DNA of 64,000 nucleotides from Micromonospora_G sp040676775 (GTDB lineage: Bacteria > Actinomycetota > Actinomycetes > Mycobacteriales > Micromonosporaceae), in NCBI RefSeq assembly GCF_040676775.1, contig NZ_JBFAPP010000014.1, positions 1 to 64,000 on the forward strand. Reading direction: 5' to 3'. A model generated the notes under the pieces. That model was not told the DNA's origin. It did not search any database and was given only the letters and a program-made list of their open reading frames with translations. The position numbers were made by a program, and so were the translations under genes. This document shows, piece by piece, positions 62,667 through 64,000 of this stretch (position 1 is its first letter; each line of letters opens with the position of its first letter).

Positions 62667-64000
62667 ATGACCGAAGAAGCTGCCGCGTCACGACGACCGG
62701 CCCCGACGGAGAGCGCCGACCCGCCGCAGCCTCCGCTGCCCGGTCCGGCATCTTCGCCGACCACGGCCGCCGGGGCCGACGCCCCGGCCGGCTCGGACGA
62801 ACCGACCGGACCCGGTGCGGCACCGCCGCCCGGTGGGCCACCGCCGGGCGCCAACCCACCACCCCCGTGGGGGTACGGACCACCGCCCGGCCCGCCGCCT
62901 TCCGGCCCGGCCGGCTTCACCTCCCGGTACGGGCTGGTACGCCCACGCGAGGGTCGCTACCTGGCCGGCGTGTGCGCGGCGATCGGCCGGGCCACCAACA
63001 CCGACCCGATCCTGTGGCGGGTGCTCCTCGCCGTACTGGGTTTCTTCGGCGGGATCGGGGTGCTGGTCTACCTCGCCGCCTGGCTGATCATCCCGGCCGA
63101 GGGAGACAGCGCCTCGCCGGTGGAGTCGATGCTGGGCCGGGGCCGGTCGAGCATGTCGCCGGTGACCGTGATCATCCTCGGGCTGCTGGTGGCGGTGATG
63201 TTCGGCCTGATCGTGACCGACTCCTTCCGGGCCATCATGCTCGGCGCGGCGATCCTGATCGGTGGCGCACTGCTACTGAACCGGAACGCCCGTGGCGCCG
63301 GTAACGCGGCGGGCGCACACCCCGGAGTTCCGCCAGCACCGCCCCCCGGACCGACGTACGGGCCGGCGTACGGGGCAACGGCCGGATCGGCGCCCTACGG
63401 GCCCTCCAGCGGGGCTCCGGCGGGTGCACAGCCCGAGGCGTACCCGGACTGGTATCGCCCCGCCGCACCCGTGCAGCCGGGTAGCCCGGCACCGGCCGCG
63501 GCGGCGTACGCGGGCGGCTCGGGTTCGGCGTACGCCGGTGGTCCCGATCCGGCGACCACGCCGCTGCCCCCGGTGCCGCCGGCCGGTCCGGCGGGATGGC
63601 CCGCTGCCCCCTATCCAGCCCCCGCAGGCCCGCTGGGCGCACCGGCCGGTGGCTCGCTTCCGGGCGGCTACCGCCCGCCCTTCGCACCGCACGGCCCGTA
63701 CGCCGGCGGCGTCGGCCAACCGCCGGGCTACCGGCCCGGTGCGGCCCCGGCGACCAAGCGCACCAAGCCCCCGAAGCCGCCACGGGAGCGGTCCCCGCTC
63801 GGCGCCGCCACCTTCTCGCTGATCTTCGTGGCGCTGGGTCTGGTGGTCATCCTGGACGTCAGCAACCAGGTCGAGGTCTCCCCCTCCACCTATTTCGCCG
63901 CGGCCCTCGTCACCATCGCGCTCGGGCTCCTGGTCGGTGCCTGGTTCGGTCGCGCCCGCTGGCTGATCGCCCTCGGCCTGGTGGCCAGTGCGGCGCTCGG
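62667..64000 (+). CDS. PspC-domain membrane protein, partial (runs off window)
   Basis: At least 444 residues. Residues 1-85 are a Pro/Ala/Gly-rich cytosolic tail, then a PspC domain (LVRPREGRYLAGVCAAIGRATNTDPILWRVLLAVLGFFGGIGVLVY). A membrane helix pair is near 170-205, then a long Pro/Gly/Ala/Tyr linker with repeats such as AYAGGSGSAYAGG. Further helices start near 390 (FSLIFVALGLVVIL). ATG 62667. No stop in the window. Gene order (PspC protein, PspC kinase, response regulator) suggests an envelope-stress sensing unit in which this protein modulates the kinase. Confidence 0.85.
   Translation, partial: MTEEAAASRRPAPTESADPPQPPLPGPASSPTTAAGADAPAGSDEPTGPGAAPPPGGPPPGANPPPPWGYGPPPGPPPSGPAGFTSRYGLVRPREGRYLAGVCAAIGRATNTDPILWRVLLAVLGFFGGIGVLVYLAAWLIIPAEGDSASPVESMLGRGRSSMSPVTVIILGLLVAVMFGLIVTDSFRAIMLGAAILIGGALLLNRNARGAGNAAGAHPGVPPAPPPGPTYGPAYGATAGSAPYGPSSGAPAGAQPEAYPDWYRPAAPVQPGSPAPAAAAYAGGSGSAYAGGPDPATTPLPPVPPAGPAGWPAAPYPAPAGPLGAPAGGSLPGGYRPPFAPHGPYAGGVGQPPGYRPGAAPATKRTKPPKPPRERSPLGAATFSLIFVALGLVVILDVSNQVEVSPSTYFAAALVTIALGLLVGAWFGRARWLIALGLVASAAL

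Overview
The window is high-G+C actinobacterial DNA. Codon third positions are almost all G or C, GTG and TTG starts are common, and there are WhiJ-type DUF397/DUF5753 genes, MocR and PspC regulators and Opp-type lipoproteins. Gene content and the many long palindromic hairpins between genes suggest Micromonosporaceae (Micromonospora-like); the family is inferred, not proven. I see no rRNA, tRNA, CRISPR array, insertion sequence or prophage. Most of the window is core chromosome.

Layout. 0-15.5 kb: enolase, a NudC-type Nudix hydrolase, a DUF885 protein, a divergent MocR regulator/EamA exporter pair, the mfd - SurA-like lipoprotein - mazG operon, an S66 LD-carboxypeptidase, and an RHH-Clp_N protein coupled to an asparaginase-like protein. 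15.5-33 kb: PEP carboxylase, an ABC-2-like membrane protein, a four-gene ABC export operon, an ATP-sulfurylase-like/APS-kinase fusion, a decayed XRE/DUF397 pair, DeoR-galT, a tandem GNAT, then icd, mdh and folD. 33-39 kb: a full oligopeptide ABC operon (oppABCDF, + strand). 39-54 kb: purH-purN, a DUF6350 membrane protein, sucC-sucD, a B12-binding methylmalonyl-CoA mutase-type subunit, two M23 peptidases, a PcrA/UvrD helicase, a secreted 5'-nucleotidase and chorismate mutase. 54-60 kb: a second full oppABCDF operon on the minus strand. 60.5-64 kb: a NarL-type response regulator, a PspC sensor kinase and a divergent PspC protein that runs off the window.

Central metabolism is well represented: eno, ppc, icd, mdh and sucCD cover lower glycolysis, anaplerosis and the TCA cycle, and purH, purN and folD link one-carbon and purine synthesis.

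The strongest regulatory signal is upstream of chorismate mutase. A 22-codon leader peptide carries the run HFYFYY. It is followed by an antiterminator-capable segment and a GC-rich terminator, with a promoter placed so that the leader would be translated from a leaderless transcript. This looks like ribosome-mediated Phe/Tyr attenuation.

Other signals: two paralogous opp operons in inverted orientation around a 15-kb core block; families of long perfect palindromes between genes; tandem repeats whose last unit contains the stop codon of the adjacent gene (three cases); and three enzymes with substituted catalytic motifs (asparaginase-like, ATP-sulfurylase-like, M23).
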